A DNA stretch of 64,000 bases from contig NZ_JACJTQ010000033.1 in assembly GCF_014698735.1 (NCBI RefSeq), positions 1 to 64,000 on the forward strand. Direction: 5' to 3'. The notes beneath the pieces were generated by a model, which saw only the letters and a program-made list of their open reading frames with translations, ran no database searches and was not told the DNA's origin. Made by a program: the position numbers and the translations under genes. Numbering within the stretch: the first letter of the stretch is position 1; every line of letters begins with the position of its first letter. This DNA is from Anabaena catenula FACHB-362. GTDB lineage: Bacteria > Cyanobacteriota > Cyanobacteriia > Cyanobacteriales > Nostocaceae. Positions 18,707-27,924 of this stretch are shown piece by piece.

Positions 18707-19513
18707 ATGAATATATCTAATTTACAAAAAATTGTATTATCGTTGATTGAAGCAATTACTTTCAGGTTCATCAAAAACAGACTAAGACCTATTTCTTGGC
18801 TTATAGTCTGTGCCTCTTTCATTTTGTCTGGTTGCGTTCAATATGATTTAGGAATAAACTTTAACAATACCAATAACGGTGAAATAGTACAGCATATTCA
18901 GTTATCTGAAAAATTAACCAGCTTTAGCGGTGATTATATTTGGGAATGGTTAAATAGTTTAGAGCGTCGAGCGCGAAAATTAGAAGGTTCAGCAAAGCGA
19001 ATTTCTCCAGAAGAACTGATTGTGAAAATTCCCTTCAGTAACGGTCGAGAATTACAAGAAAAGTTTAGCGGATTTTTCAATTACCGCAGTTCTCAAAATT
19101 CTAATCAAGTCCCCCAAGATTCAGAAATACCAACTATTGCTTCCAACTTGCTGGTAGAGGAAAACAATTTTTTCCTCTTATCAAGAAATCATTTGATTTA
19201 CGATTTAGATTTGCGTTCCCTTTCTGCACTTACCAGCAAAGGAAACGTTTTAGCTGGTACTGCTTCAGTTCTAAATTTAGACTTTAGCTTGCAGACACCC
19301 TGGGGAGTTAAAACTATTCAACAAACTGAAGATGCTATCCAACCCCAGAAGCTTGGAAATCAACTAGTTTGGCAACTTAAACCCGGTGAATTAAATCATA
19401 TAGAAGTAGTTTTCTGGCTTCCTAATATGTTGGGTATTGGTGCTTTGATAATTATTCTGTTTGTTTGGGCTGGCTTTTATCTCAGATATACATTGTTAGA
19501 ATCAGGATTATAG
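18707..19513 (+). CDS. DUF3153-type lipoprotein with C-terminal membrane helix
   Basis: From the ATG at 18707 (AAGAGATGAT upstream) the protein has 268 residues. An in-frame start at 18677 would overlap the TPR gene and is less likely. After about 25 polar residues comes a hydrophobic segment ending in the lipobox LSGC, so the mature protein should be lipid-anchored outside the membrane. The mature domain begins YDLGINFNNTNNGEIVQHIQ, typical of the DUF3153 family found in cyanobacteria and plastids. A second hydrophobic helix is near the C-terminus (MLGIGALIIILFVWAGFYL). Function is unknown; the TPR protein upstream is the likely functional partner. Confidence 0.75.
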   Translation: MNISNLQKIVLSLIEAITFRFIKNRLRPISWLIVCASFILSGCVQYDLGINFNNTNNGEIVQHIQLSEKLTSFSGDYIWEWLNSLERRARKLEGSAKRISPEELIVKIPFSNGRELQEKFSGFFNYRSSQNSNQVPQDSEIPTIASNLLVEENNFFLLSRNHLIYDLDLRSLSALTSKGNVLAGTASVLNLDFSLQTPWGVKTIQQTEDAIQPQKLGNQLVWQLKPGELNHIEVVFWLPNMLGIGALIIILFVWAGFYLRYTLLESGL

Positions 19514-19539
19514 GATTTGCAGAATTAAAAGATTGTTAT

Positions 19540-19817
19540 TGTCAGAATCAGGATGTCCAGGATTTACAGGATTGTAGCGATTGCAATTTTTCCACTTGAC
19601 AAGCTGTAAATAATTTTGTACACTTATGTTATAAGTGGAAATCTATGGGTGCATACATATAGGTGTTTGAATTTTCTGAGTTAAGATTTTCGGAACGCAG
19701 ATAAAAGCAGATTGTTTAAGTGAAGATTCTGAAAATCCAAAATCCCCAACTTTTAACCAACCATCATTAAATAACATCCGGAAAATCCTTAAATCCTGGA
19801 CATCCTGATTCTGACAG
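19540..19817. repeat. Inverted copies of the GTCAGAATCAGGAT-GTCCAGGATT repeat
   Basis: The string GTCAGAATCAGGATGTCCAG followed by GATTTACAGGATT at 19540-19574 recurs in reverse complement at about 19782-19817. The same family is found at 59071-59090 and 59406-59838. Inverted spacing lets the region fold back on itself. It follows the DUF3153 gene. Confidence 0.75.
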
Positions 19818-20088
19818 TATACATCCCTTGGATTTTTCTCAAGACTATCATAACATAACCCTGTCAGAAGTCAAGACCCTTGAAATTACGTTGACTCATT
19901 CGCAGCTATTCTCAATAATTTGAGGGTAAAAAAGGCTGCTTACACTTTTTTGAGAAAATTGGGTTAAGAATTGTTAAGGTAGCTGACGTTAAGATGCAAA
20001 GACGCAAAGAGTTAAAAAAGTTTCCGTAAATTAGGTTAAGCGATCGCACAACTCAAACAATTATGTGTAACTTGTGTGTAAGTCATAT

Positions 20089-20262
20089 CCCTGTTCTGTC
20101 AGATTAGGAAAATGCAACATCTGAAAGGTTTACGGGGCTTTGGTTTTGATATTTTATGCAGCAATTTTATTTTTTAATACCTAAAAAAGCGCCAAATCTT
20201 GATGAAATAAGAGTTACAAAAGATGGATTTGATTATTGTTTTCCGAGAGTGACAAAACAGGG
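20089..20262 (+). mobile_element. 174-bp MITE-like element, copy A, flanked by ATAT duplication
   Basis: The segment matches 59556-59729 over 174 bases with no difference that I could see. Its ends are CCCTGTTCTGTC and GACAAAACAGGG, inverted repeats that match at 11 of 12 positions. The four bases on each side are ATAT, against TTAA at the other copy, so the duplication belongs to the target and not the element. The element contains an ATG and an open frame that reads out through its right end into the flanking gene fragment. It is too short to encode a transposase, so it must be moved in trans; I cannot name the parent IS family. Confidence 0.8.
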
Positions 20263-20521
20263 ATATACCAAACAACAAGCAGATACTAATGGGCGTTTTT
20301 GGATTCCTGAGTTAGAGCTATTTTTAGGAATTTGGACTGGTGAAAGATTATGTCAAACCATGAACTGGTTGCGGTGGTGGGATAGTGACGGAAATTTGCT
20401 GCTGTGGAGTAGTGAACAAGCAGAACAAGAACGTCAACAGGCTGAACAGGAACATCAACGGGCTGAATTATTAGCAGCTAAGTTACGGGAACTAGGAATT
20501 GACCCCAATAGTATTTTATGA
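20156..20521 (+). CDS. Chimeric Uma2/DUF820-type C-terminal fragment started inside the MITE-like element
   Basis: The 121-residue frame begins within the 174-bp element, which supplies residues 1-36 (MQQFYFLIPK ... VTKQG). It continues into flanking DNA encoding ADTNGRFWIPELELFLGIW and NWLRWWDSDGNLLLW, followed by Glu/Gln/Ala heptads (EQAEQERQQAEQEHQRAELL) and AAKLRELGIDP. The second part is the usual C-terminal region of cyanobacterial Uma2-type proteins; the PD-(D/E)XK-like N-terminal domain is absent. Either the element landed in an already truncated gene and donated a start, or the 121-aa protein is natural and its 5' end was copied elsewhere. The terminal repeats and target duplications favour the first reading. 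Expression is unknown. Confidence 0.5.
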   Translation: MQQFYFLIPKKAPNLDEIRVTKDGFDYCFPRVTKQGYTKQQADTNGRFWIPELELFLGIWTGERLCQTMNWLRWWDSDGNLLLWSSEQAEQERQQAEQEHQRAELLAAKLRELGIDPNSIL

Positions 20522-20556
20522 AATTGTGGTGCGGGACAGACTGCCCGCTAAAAAAA

Positions 20557-21201
20557 TTAAGGAGACAAGCGCTCTATTTTCCAGCTTCCATCATTTAACC
20601 GAGTATAAAGCAAACGGTCATGTAACCGGCTAGAACGTCCTTGCCAAAATTCAATTTCTTGGGGAATTACTCGAAACCCTCCCCAATGAGGTGGCCTAGG
20701 AACTTCTTGATTTTCATATTTGCGCTGAAATTCTTGTAATTGCCGCTCCAAAACTTCCCTACCAGCAATTACCTCACTTTGATTAGAAGCCCATGCACCT
20801 AAGCGACTATTTGCTGGACGCATTTCAAAATATCCATCAGACTCCTCAGGGGAAATCTTCTCTACAGTTCCCACAATTCTGACTTGGCGTTCTAGTTCAG
20901 CCCACCAGAACACTAAAGCCGCATGGGGATTTGCTGTTAGTTCTTGTCCTTTGTGACTGTTGTAGTTAGTAAATAAGACAAAACCCCGTTCGTCAAAATC
21001 TTTTAGTAGTACCATTCTCGCCGAAGGTTTACCATCTGGTGTGCAGGTAGCCAGAGTCATTGCATTAGGTTCAGGTAATTGTGCGGATGTAGCCTGATTA
21101 AACCAAGTTTTAAATTGTATAAATGGATTAAGGTCAATTTGATTTTCACTCAAATCTTGCAAGGTATAGTCTTTGCGAAGGTCAGCTATGCTTTGATCCA
21201 T
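20557..21201 (-). CDS. pdxH: Pyridoxamine 5'-phosphate oxidase
   Basis: PdxH is an FMN enzyme that oxidises pyridoxine or pyridoxamine 5'-phosphate to PLP, the cofactor of enzymes such as SpeA and GlgP in this window. The 214-residue protein has the typical N-terminus (LRKDYTLQDLSENQIDLNPF), FMN-binding MVLLKDFDERGFVLFTNYNS and the C-terminal signature IEFWQGRSSRLHDR. Length is normal. The gene stands alone, divergent from the AI-2E family transporter gene; about 110 bases separate them. Confidence 0.95.
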   Translation of the reverse strand: MDQSIADLRKDYTLQDLSENQIDLNPFIQFKTWFNQATSAQLPEPNAMTLATCTPDGKPSARMVLLKDFDERGFVLFTNYNSHKGQELTANPHAALVFWWAELERQVRIVGTVEKISPEESDGYFEMRPANSRLGAWASNQSEVIAGREVLERQLQEFQRKYENQEVPRPPHWGGFRVIPQEIEFWQGRSSRLHDRLLYTRLNDGSWKIERLSP

Positions 21202-21313
21202 AGGGTTTTGGTTCCTTGTTATCAGATAGGCTTATACAATTCTTGGAGAAAAATATCTATCATGGGAATCAGTAACAATGCCAGATTGACAAATTTTCTT
21301 TATTTTTCTCAAG

Positions 21314-22408
21314 ATGCGCCGTTTAGCCTCTGTCCAAACTCTGTTAATTTATGGTCTGAGTGGTCCGATTATCGCTCTCAATGTCTGGCTACTGTCTGTG
21401 CTATTTCGTTATTTTCAGCATCCAATTACTATTCTCAGTATTGCGGCAATTCTGGCTTTTTTACTCAATTACCCAGTGAAGTTGTTTGAGAGAGTGAGAA
21501 TTACACGCACTCAGTCAGTGATAATTGTCTTAATTATTACTCTAGCTTTATTGATTATTTTAGGTGTTACCCTCGTACCGATGGTAATTGACCAAACAAT
21601 CCAACTTTTAAATAAGATTCCTGATTGGTTAGCCTCCAGTCAAGACAATCTCAGTAATTTACAGGTGTTAGCGCGTAAGCGACGTATAAATATTGATTTG
21701 AGCCTAGTGACTAATCAAATCAATGCTAATATTCAAAATTTAGTGCAACAGATAGCTTCCGGTGCGGTAGGGTTTGCGGGGACGCTGTTGTCAGGATTAT
21801 TTAATGTGGTGTTAGTATTTGTGTTGGCGTTTTATATGCTGCTATATGGCGATCGCGTCTGGTCTGGTTTAGTTAATATCTTACCATCTAATATTGGCAT
21901 CCCTTTCAGTAAATCCTTACAGCTAAATTTTCAGAATTTTTTCCTCAGCCAACTGCTGCTGGCGTTATTCATGGTCATCGCCCTCACGCCAATTTTCCTA
22001 TTTATGAGAATACCCTTTGCCCTGTTATTTGCGATCATTATTGGTATTTCCGAACTTATTCCTTTTATCGGAGCAGCTTTAGGTATAGGCTTAGTAACAT
22101 CATTGGTTTTATTACAAAGTTCTTGGTTAGCATTTCCAGTGGCAATGGTAGCAACTATCTTACAACAAATTAAAGATAACCTCTTAGCTCCTAAATTAAT
22201 GGGTGACTTTATCGGACTTAATCCCCTATGGATTTTTGTCTCTATTTTGATGGGGTTTGAAATTGCTGGTTTGTTGGGAACACTGGTAGCTGTGCCAATT
22301 GCTGGTACTATCAAAGGCACATTTGATGCTATCAAAAACGGTAAAAATGGTAATTTCGTATCTAATGTTACTGTTAGCTATGAATCTCCACCTGATACAG
22401 ATCATTAA
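21314..22408 (+). CDS. AI-2E family (PerM/YdiK-type) membrane transporter
   Basis: A 364-residue polytopic membrane protein of the AI-2E exporter family (UPF0118). Hydrophobic segments occur at about residues 10-30, 33-52, 66-90, 150-180, 205-235, 240-270, 272-295 and 305-335. The soluble loop between the third and fourth is predicted extracytoplasmic. Family features include PFALLFAIIIGISELIPFIG and the C-terminal LLAPKLMGDFIGLNPLWIF. Substrates of cyanobacterial members are not known; some relatives export autoinducer-2, others act as Na+/H+ antiporters. The gene is monocistronic. Confidence 0.88.
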   Translation: MRRLASVQTLLIYGLSGPIIALNVWLLSVLFRYFQHPITILSIAAILAFLLNYPVKLFERVRITRTQSVIIVLIITLALLIILGVTLVPMVIDQTIQLLNKIPDWLASSQDNLSNLQVLARKRRINIDLSLVTNQINANIQNLVQQIASGAVGFAGTLLSGLFNVVLVFVLAFYMLLYGDRVWSGLVNILPSNIGIPFSKSLQLNFQNFFLSQLLLALFMVIALTPIFLFMRIPFALLFAIIIGISELIPFIGAALGIGLVTSLVLLQSSWLAFPVAMVATILQQIKDNLLAPKLMGDFIGLNPLWIFVSILMGFEIAGLLGTLVAVPIAGTIKGTFDAIKNGKNGNFVSNVTVSYESPPDTDH

Positions 22409-22549
22409 AATAATTCGTAATTGGTAATTCTTAATAGTGCTTCCAGTCCCTCTAGGGATACGTAATTTGTAATTTGTAATTTGTAATTAAGTTGAGTCAA
22501 TACAAACCTTGTCTGTTGAAGGACAAGACAAATCTTAAATCTAAAATTG

Positions 22550-23365
22550 ATGGATGCTGCCGAGCTATTAGAAACCATTACACGTCTGATTGACCAAGCT
22601 GAACAAGGGGAAATCGACCCTTGGGATGTACAAGTAATTTCGGTGATTGACCGTTATTTAGAACTAATGGCACCAGAGGCAACAGCCAGAGGCTATGAAG
22701 CGGACTTGTCTCAATCTGGACAGGCTTTTTTATCAGCATCAATGCTTGTTTTATTTAAAGCCAACACATTAATGCAATTGTCAACCGTAGATAATACTGA
22801 AGAAGACGTTATAGATGATGCAATAATAGAAGGTGAAGATGGGGTATCATATCCCGTTCATCGTTTGCAATTAGAACGACATTTGCGTCGCCGTCCAGCG
22901 GCAATGCCACCTGCAAAACGTCGCGTGACTCTACAAGAGCTAGTCAAGCAATTGCAGATTATGGCTAACCAGCTGAAACTGGTAGAGAAGGTCAGCAAGC
23001 CTCACCGTCCCAAGCGTCAGCCCAGTATGCGAACCATGCGGGAGGCACTAGAATTAGCTCACCAAGAAAATCTGACAGAAATAGCTGTAGAACTGGAGCA
23101 GGTGTTGCATCTATCGGCAAAAGAGCTAAATTTAGAGGAACATTATGTGAATTTAGAACAACTTGTAGAGTTGTGGATACAGACAAAAAAACCAGATAAA
23201 AATGGCGATTACCATAACTCAGAAAATAGTCACCTAGTTAGCATTTTTTGGGCATTACTACTGCTGTCGGCTCAATCCAAGGTAGAGCTATTTCAAGAAG
23301 AATTTTATCAGGAGATCAAAATTCGCTTACCAACAGGGAACAGGGAATTTCAGATGGGGCTTTAA
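22550..23365 (+). CDS. scpA: Segregation and condensation protein A
   Basis: ScpA is the kleisin subunit that joins SMC heads with ScpB in the bacterial condensin. The start is the ATG at 22550; a TTG immediately upstream would add one residue. The 271-residue protein begins AAELLETITRLIDQAEQGEI and contains DPWDVQVISVIDRYLELM and the acidic C-terminal winged-helix end (SAQSKVELFQEEFYQEIKIR). The last 12 residues (LPTGNREFQMGL) look like an extension acquired from flanking repeat-like DNA. scpB and smc are not in the window. The long acidic insert around 80-100 is common in cyanobacterial members. Confidence 0.9.
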   Translation: MDAAELLETITRLIDQAEQGEIDPWDVQVISVIDRYLELMAPEATARGYEADLSQSGQAFLSASMLVLFKANTLMQLSTVDNTEEDVIDDAIIEGEDGVSYPVHRLQLERHLRRRPAAMPPAKRRVTLQELVKQLQIMANQLKLVEKVSKPHRPKRQPSMRTMREALELAHQENLTEIAVELEQVLHLSAKELNLEEHYVNLEQLVELWIQTKKPDKNGDYHNSENSHLVSIFWALLLLSAQSKVELFQEEFYQEIKIRLPTGNREFQMGL

Positions 23366-23456
23366 ACCCGTCGCTTTGGGGTAAAGTTAGTGGTGGTTTT
23401 CAACCCAGATGGGCAAGTTATCGCGTCCGGTTAAATACTTATGATTAGTGAACCGC

Positions 23457-23478
23457 ACTCTGATGCGGAGAGTTTTTT
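23457..23478 (+). terminator. Candidate intrinsic terminator downstream of scpA
   Basis: ACTCT, a 7-base loop and AGAGT form a 5-bp stem followed by six T residues (23473-23478). An overlapping alternative stem CCGCA/TGCGG also exists. It lies 90 bases after the scpA stop. The rest of the 340-base gap to the next gene holds only a 15-codon WD40-like scrap at 23390-23434. Confidence 0.5.
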
Positions 23479-23704
23479 GAGCAGCAATTAGCGGCACTGG
23501 AGATGATAAGAGGTAAGCTTGTTTAAACACGCTATGTATAGAATTTACTGAACTTTTGTATCAGCAAAACCCAGAATCCGATTAAATTTAAAGGATAACT
23601 GGTTAATCATCTAGCTATAGCCTTAGTAAAGAACAAAATAAAAACTGATGATTAAGTATCACTCGATGAAAGTAAACTGGCTTGGGGTTGAGGAATAAAA
23701 TCTT

Positions 23705-24874
23705 ATGAAAGCGATGATTCTCGCAGCAGGTAAAGGTACTCGTGTTCGTCCTATTACTTATACAATTCCCAAACCGATGATTCCCATCCTGCAAAAGCCA
23801 GTGATGGAATTTTTACTGGAACTTTTACGCCAACATGGATTTGACGAAATTATGGTCAATGTTAGCCATTTGGCTGAGGAAATAGAAAATTATTTCCGTG
23901 ATGGTCAGCGGTTTGGCGTGCAGATTGGTTATTCTTTTGAAGGGAAAATTGATGATGACGGTAAACTTGTAGGGGAAGCAATCGGCTCGGCTGGAGGGAT
24001 GCGACGCATTCAAGACTTTTCGCCATTTTTTGATGATACTTTTGTGGTGTTGTGCGGCGATGCGTTGATTGATTTAGATTTAACTGCGGCGGTAAAGTGG
24101 CATAAGTCCAAGGGGGCAATTGCGACTATTATTACGAAGTCTGTCCCCCGCGAAGAAGTCTCTAGCTATGGGGTAGTTGTGACGGATGAAGATAATCGCG
24201 TCAAAGCTTTCCAAGAAAAACCCTCTACAGAGGAAGCTCTAAGTACTAATATCAACACAGGTATTTACATTTTTGAGCCAGAGGTGTTTGACTATATTCC
24301 TTCTGGGGTAGAGTTTGACATTGGTGGCGAATTGTTCCCAAAACTTGTGGAAATTAATGCGCCTTTCTATGCTATTCCCATGGATTTTGAATGGGTAGAT
24401 ATTGGTAAAGTACCAGATTACTGGCGGGCGATTCGAGGTGTGTTGCTAGGGGAAATCAAAAATGTGCAAATTCCCGGTCATGAAGTAGCTCCTGGTATTT
24501 ACACTGGTCTAAATGTAGCGGTGAATTGGGACAAGGTGGATATTACAGGCCCAGTTTATATTGGCGGTATGACTAGAATTGAAGATGGAGCGAAAATAAT
24601 TGGACCGGCGATGATTGGTCCCAATTGCTGGATTTGCAGTGGTGCAACTGTAGACAATAGTGTGATTTTTGAATGGTCACGCTTGGGGCCAGGGGTGCGT
24701 TTGGTAGATAAGCTGGTATTTGGACGTTATTGTGTAGATAAAACAGGAGCAGCCATTGATGTCCAAGCTGCGGCTTTAGACTGGCTGATTACTGATGCTC
24801 GTCAAACACCACCTTCTGATACTCCCATAGAACGCCAAGCGATCGCGGAATTGTTAGGGACAAATTCTATTTAG
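23705..24874 (+). CDS. NDP-sugar synthase (mannose-1-phosphate guanylyltransferase-like)
   Basis: A 389-residue nucleotidyltransferase. The N-terminal catalytic domain (1-235) has the signature MILAAGKGTRVRPITYTIPKPM, the metal-binding GDALIDLDL and VEFDIGGELFPKL. The C-terminal part (about 255-350) forms a left-handed hexapeptide beta-helix (ITGPVYIGGMTRIEDGAKII and onward). This layout fits the GDP-mannose or glucose-1-phosphate uridylyl/thymidylyltransferase branch; the exact sugar nucleotide cannot be read from the sequence. The product would feed exopolysaccharide or lipopolysaccharide synthesis. The ATG has AGGAATAAA upstream. It converges on speA across a repeat-made stem. Confidence 0.88.
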   Translation: MKAMILAAGKGTRVRPITYTIPKPMIPILQKPVMEFLLELLRQHGFDEIMVNVSHLAEEIENYFRDGQRFGVQIGYSFEGKIDDDGKLVGEAIGSAGGMRRIQDFSPFFDDTFVVLCGDALIDLDLTAAVKWHKSKGAIATIITKSVPREEVSSYGVVVTDEDNRVKAFQEKPSTEEALSTNINTGIYIFEPEVFDYIPSGVEFDIGGELFPKLVEINAPFYAIPMDFEWVDIGKVPDYWRAIRGVLLGEIKNVQIPGHEVAPGIYTGLNVAVNWDKVDITGPVYIGGMTRIEDGAKIIGPAMIGPNCWICSGATVDNSVIFEWSRLGPGVRLVDKLVFGRYCVDKTGAAIDVQAAALDWLITDARQTPPSDTPIERQAIAELLGTNSI

Positions 24875-24926
24875 TCATTAGTCATTAGTCATTAGTCATT
24901 AGTAAATGATTTAATGACTAATGACC
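24872..24926. repeat. Heptamer repeat stem (GTCATTA / TAATGAC) between convergent genes
   Basis: Four GTCATTA units after the NDP-sugar synthase stop face TAATGACTAATGACC in the opposite orientation, so transcripts from either side can form a stem. This is the same arrangement as at 3821-4170: an inverted heptamer pair between convergent 3' ends. Confidence 0.75.
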
Positions 24927-24934
24927 TGGGACTA

Positions 24935-26947
24935 CTAACTATTCAAATACGTATATCTTCTGAGACTTTGTTCATAGGTTTGTAACAATCTCTGAGATTC
25001 AGCTAGGGTAATGCGCTTTTCTTCCAAGGCTTTCTCACAACGCTGGCGGATGTTTTCTACCATATCCTCTGAGTCGTACTGCACGTAGCTAACTACTTCA
25101 CTCATGGTATCTCCCTTGACAACGTGTTCAATCTGGTAGCCTTTGGGGGTTAATTGGATATGAACGGCGTTGGTGTCACCAAAGAGGTTGTGTAAATTGC
25201 CCATGATTTCCTGGTAAGCTCCATTGAGGAACATTCCCATATAATATGGTTGTCCAGGTACAAATTTGTGCAGTTCTAGAACGGATTTGACATCACGCAA
25301 GTCGATAAAACGGTCAATTTTACCATCACTATCACAAGTCAAGTCTGCCAAAATTCCTCGCTGTGTTGGTTCTTCATCTAGCTTATGTATGGGCATAATC
25401 GGAAATAGTTGATCAATTGCCCAACAATCAGGTGCTGATTGAAACACGGAGAGATTGATGTAATAGATGGAAGCCATGATTTTTTCTAGGTCTTCCAATT
25501 CGTCGGGTACGTATTCCTGCTGTCTGGTGATTTTGAGAATTTTTTGACAACAAGCCCAGTAAAGACGCTCGGCTTTAGCACGTTCTTTGAGGCGCAAAAT
25601 TCCTAAGTTAAAGCGGCTAATGGCTTCTTCTTTAAATTGTGCAGCGTCGTGGTAAAACTCCTGATAGTTCTCTTGGTTGATGGATTGGTAGGTTTCCCAA
25701 AGGTAATTAATAATTGGCGATTCTCCCTCTTGTGGAGGTTCTGGAAGTTCAAGGGGGACATCGCTAGTACTGAGAACATCAAAGATGAGAACAGATTGAT
25801 GGGAAGCGATCGCTCTGCCACTTTCGCTAATCAGTGTAGGTACGGCTATTTGCCGTTCAGCACAGGTATCTTTTAACTCTGCCACGATATCGTTGGCATA
25901 GTTTTGCATATTATAGTTTTTCGAGGCGTAAAAGTTGGTTTGAGAACCGTCATAATCTACACCCAATCCACCACCCACATCCAGATATTTCATATCAGCC
26001 CCCAGCATCGCCAACTCTACGTAGATGCGGCTGGCTTCTTGGATGGCATCTTTAATCACATTAATGGCGGAGATTTGTGAACCGATATGGAAGTGCAGCA
26101 ATTGCAAGCTATCGAGTAAGTCAGCTTCTCGTAACTTATCAACCGCTTCCATTATTTCTGGAATTGTTAATCCAAATTTAGCGCGATCGCCGGTGGAAGT
26201 TCCCCAACGTCCCATTCCTTGGGTACTGAGTTTAGCTCGTATCCCCAAAATGGGCTTAATTCCCAATTGACGGTTAGCTGCAATCACCAAATCGACTTCT
26301 TCAATCTGTTCTATGACGATAATTGGTGTTTGTCCTAACCTTTGGGATAACATTGCCGTTTCAATGTATTCTCGGTCTTTGTAGCCATTGCAAACTAACA
26401 AGGCTCCAGGGGTATCTAGAACAGCCAGAGCAATCATTAATTCTGGCTTAGAACCGGCTTCTAGCCCAAATTGATGTGGTTTGCCAAAACGCACCAAATC
26501 TTCAATCAAGTGACGTTCTTGGTTGCATTTAACGGGAAACACACCACGATAAACACCAGGATAATTATAGCGAGCGATCGCTTTAGCAAAACAAGCGTTC
26601 AACCGCTCAATCCGATCTTCTAAAATATCGGAAAAGCGAATTAACATGGGAAGTCCCAAATTGCGTTGCTTTAACGCATTGACTAGTTCAAACAAGTCGA
26701 GAGAACCACCACGATCTCCCTTGGGAGAAACTGTAACATGACCAGCTGCATTGATGGAAAAATAAGGCTTTCCCCAACCTTCAATTCGATAAAGGTCTTC
26801 GCTGTCTTCAATTTTCCAAGTACGAGGTAAATCTTCTGTATTTGTACTCGGTGCTAGCAGTTTTTTGTGTTTCTGGCTTTTTAATTCCGATTTATGCCCG
26901 TTGGGAGGCATTTTCACAATCTCATCAGCGGTTGATTCAACACCCAT
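24935..26947 (-). CDS. speA: Biosynthetic arginine decarboxylase
   Basis: SpeA decarboxylates arginine to agmatine, the first step of polyamine synthesis and one route of arginine breakdown. The 670-residue protein is a fold-type III PLP enzyme: the Schiff-base lysine is Lys140 in GVFPVKCNQERHLIEDL, with the barrel motifs HFHIGSQISAI and LDVGGGLGVDYDGS. The substrate-binding region near the C-terminal beta domain (LADLTCDSDGKIDRFI) is also conserved. The first 40 residues are polar and variable. Length is normal for the bacterial family. It is monocistronic and divergent from ndk, separated by about 350 bases. Confidence 0.95.
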   Translation of the reverse strand: MGVESTADEIVKMPPNGHKSELKSQKHKKLLAPSTNTEDLPRTWKIEDSEDLYRIEGWGKPYFSINAAGHVTVSPKGDRGGSLDLFELVNALKQRNLGLPMLIRFSDILEDRIERLNACFAKAIARYNYPGVYRGVFPVKCNQERHLIEDLVRFGKPHQFGLEAGSKPELMIALAVLDTPGALLVCNGYKDREYIETAMLSQRLGQTPIIVIEQIEEVDLVIAANRQLGIKPILGIRAKLSTQGMGRWGTSTGDRAKFGLTIPEIMEAVDKLREADLLDSLQLLHFHIGSQISAINVIKDAIQEASRIYVELAMLGADMKYLDVGGGLGVDYDGSQTNFYASKNYNMQNYANDIVAELKDTCAERQIAVPTLISESGRAIASHQSVLIFDVLSTSDVPLELPEPPQEGESPIINYLWETYQSINQENYQEFYHDAAQFKEEAISRFNLGILRLKERAKAERLYWACCQKILKITRQQEYVPDELEDLEKIMASIYYINLSVFQSAPDCWAIDQLFPIMPIHKLDEEPTQRGILADLTCDSDGKIDRFIDLRDVKSVLELHKFVPGQPYYMGMFLNGAYQEIMGNLHNLFGDTNAVHIQLTPKGYQIEHVVKGDTMSEVVSYVQYDSEDMVENIRQRCEKALEEKRITLAESQRLLQTYEQSLRRYTYLNS

Positions 26948-27298
26948 TTCTTCCTGACCTCTGTTTTTCGCCCACGAATTAACAATTTAACTCATTCATC
27001 TAGGAACCGATCTACACTCAGTAAGAATTTTTGATTGTTAAGAATCAGTTAAGGAGTTTAAGTATCAGGATGAACGAACAACAGCAGCGAATGTGATTTT
27101 TGCCAAATCATTAAATTTTAAGGAATTTGGGCGGCTTCTGTGTTGATGATCAACTGAAGAAATCCTGAACTGATAAACTGCTTAACTCCTGAATTCTATT
27201 AGAGTCAAAATCGGAATTTTCTGGCACTACTAGACAAAAGACATCTAAACAACTGACAATTAACGCATAAAAACTTTATTAAGTTTTGGGAGATAGCT
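26948..27298. other. Divergent intergenic region, speA and ndk
   Basis: No gene found. It contains a loose inverted pair, TTAAGGAGTTTAAGTATCAGG near 27050 against AACTGATAAACTGCTTAACTCC near 27160-27190, which could be a regulatory or repeat-derived structure. Promoters for both flanking genes should be here, but no boxes could be assigned. Confidence 0.4.
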
Positions 27299-27748
27299 TT
27301 GGAACGCACATTTTTAGCAATCAAGCCTGATGGTGTACAGCGCGGACTAGTCAGTGAGATTATTGGTCGGTTTGAAACTAAAGGCTTTACCCTCATTGGC
27401 TTGAAATTTCAGAAAGTCAGCCGAGAATTAGCTGAACAACACTACGATGTTCACCGGGAAAGACCATTTTTTCCTGGTTTAGTAGAATTTATCACTTCTG
27501 GCCCCGTTGTCGCTATGGTCTGGGAAGGTGATGGTGTTATTGCTTCTGCCAGAAAAATCATTGGTGCCACAAACCCTTTAAACGCCGAACCCGGAACGAT
27601 TCGCGGCGATTTGGGGATTAATGTTGGTCGCAACCTGATCCACGGTTCTGATGCTCCAGAAACGGCACAAAAGGAAATTGCGCTGTGGTTCAAGGATGAA
27701 GAATTAGTAACTTGGCAACCTCACTTAACTCCTTGGTTGCATGAGTAA
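27299..27748 (+). CDS. ndk: Nucleoside diphosphate kinase
   Basis: Ndk equilibrates NTP and dNTP pools through a phosphohistidine intermediate. The 149-residue protein is complete. It starts at a TTG, with GGGAGAT 5 bases upstream, and reads [17 protein letters not shown]. The catalytic His115 sits in the signature NLIHGSD, and [20 protein letters not shown] is conserved. No alternative ATG gives a full-length N-terminus, so the TTG is the start. Monocistronic. Confidence 0.97.
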   Translation: MERTFLAIKPDGVQRGLVSEIIGRFETKGFTLIGLKFQKVSRELAEQHYDVHRERPFFPGLVEFITSGPVVAMVWEGDGVIASARKIIGATNPLNAEPGTIRGDLGINVGRNLIHGSDAPETAQKEIALWFKDEELVTWQPHLTPWLHE

Positions 27749-27924
27749 TTAGGGATTGGGGAGATGGGGTGACGCGGGGAGTAGGAGACGCGGAGACGCG
27801 GAGAGTTTGTTTGATTTGATCAGCAATTCAGTAGAGTAAAACCCTTTTTCTCCCTGCACCCTGCCCCCTGCCCCTTACACCCTACACCCTGCCCCCTGCC
27901 CCCTGCCCCCTGCCCCTCTGCCTC

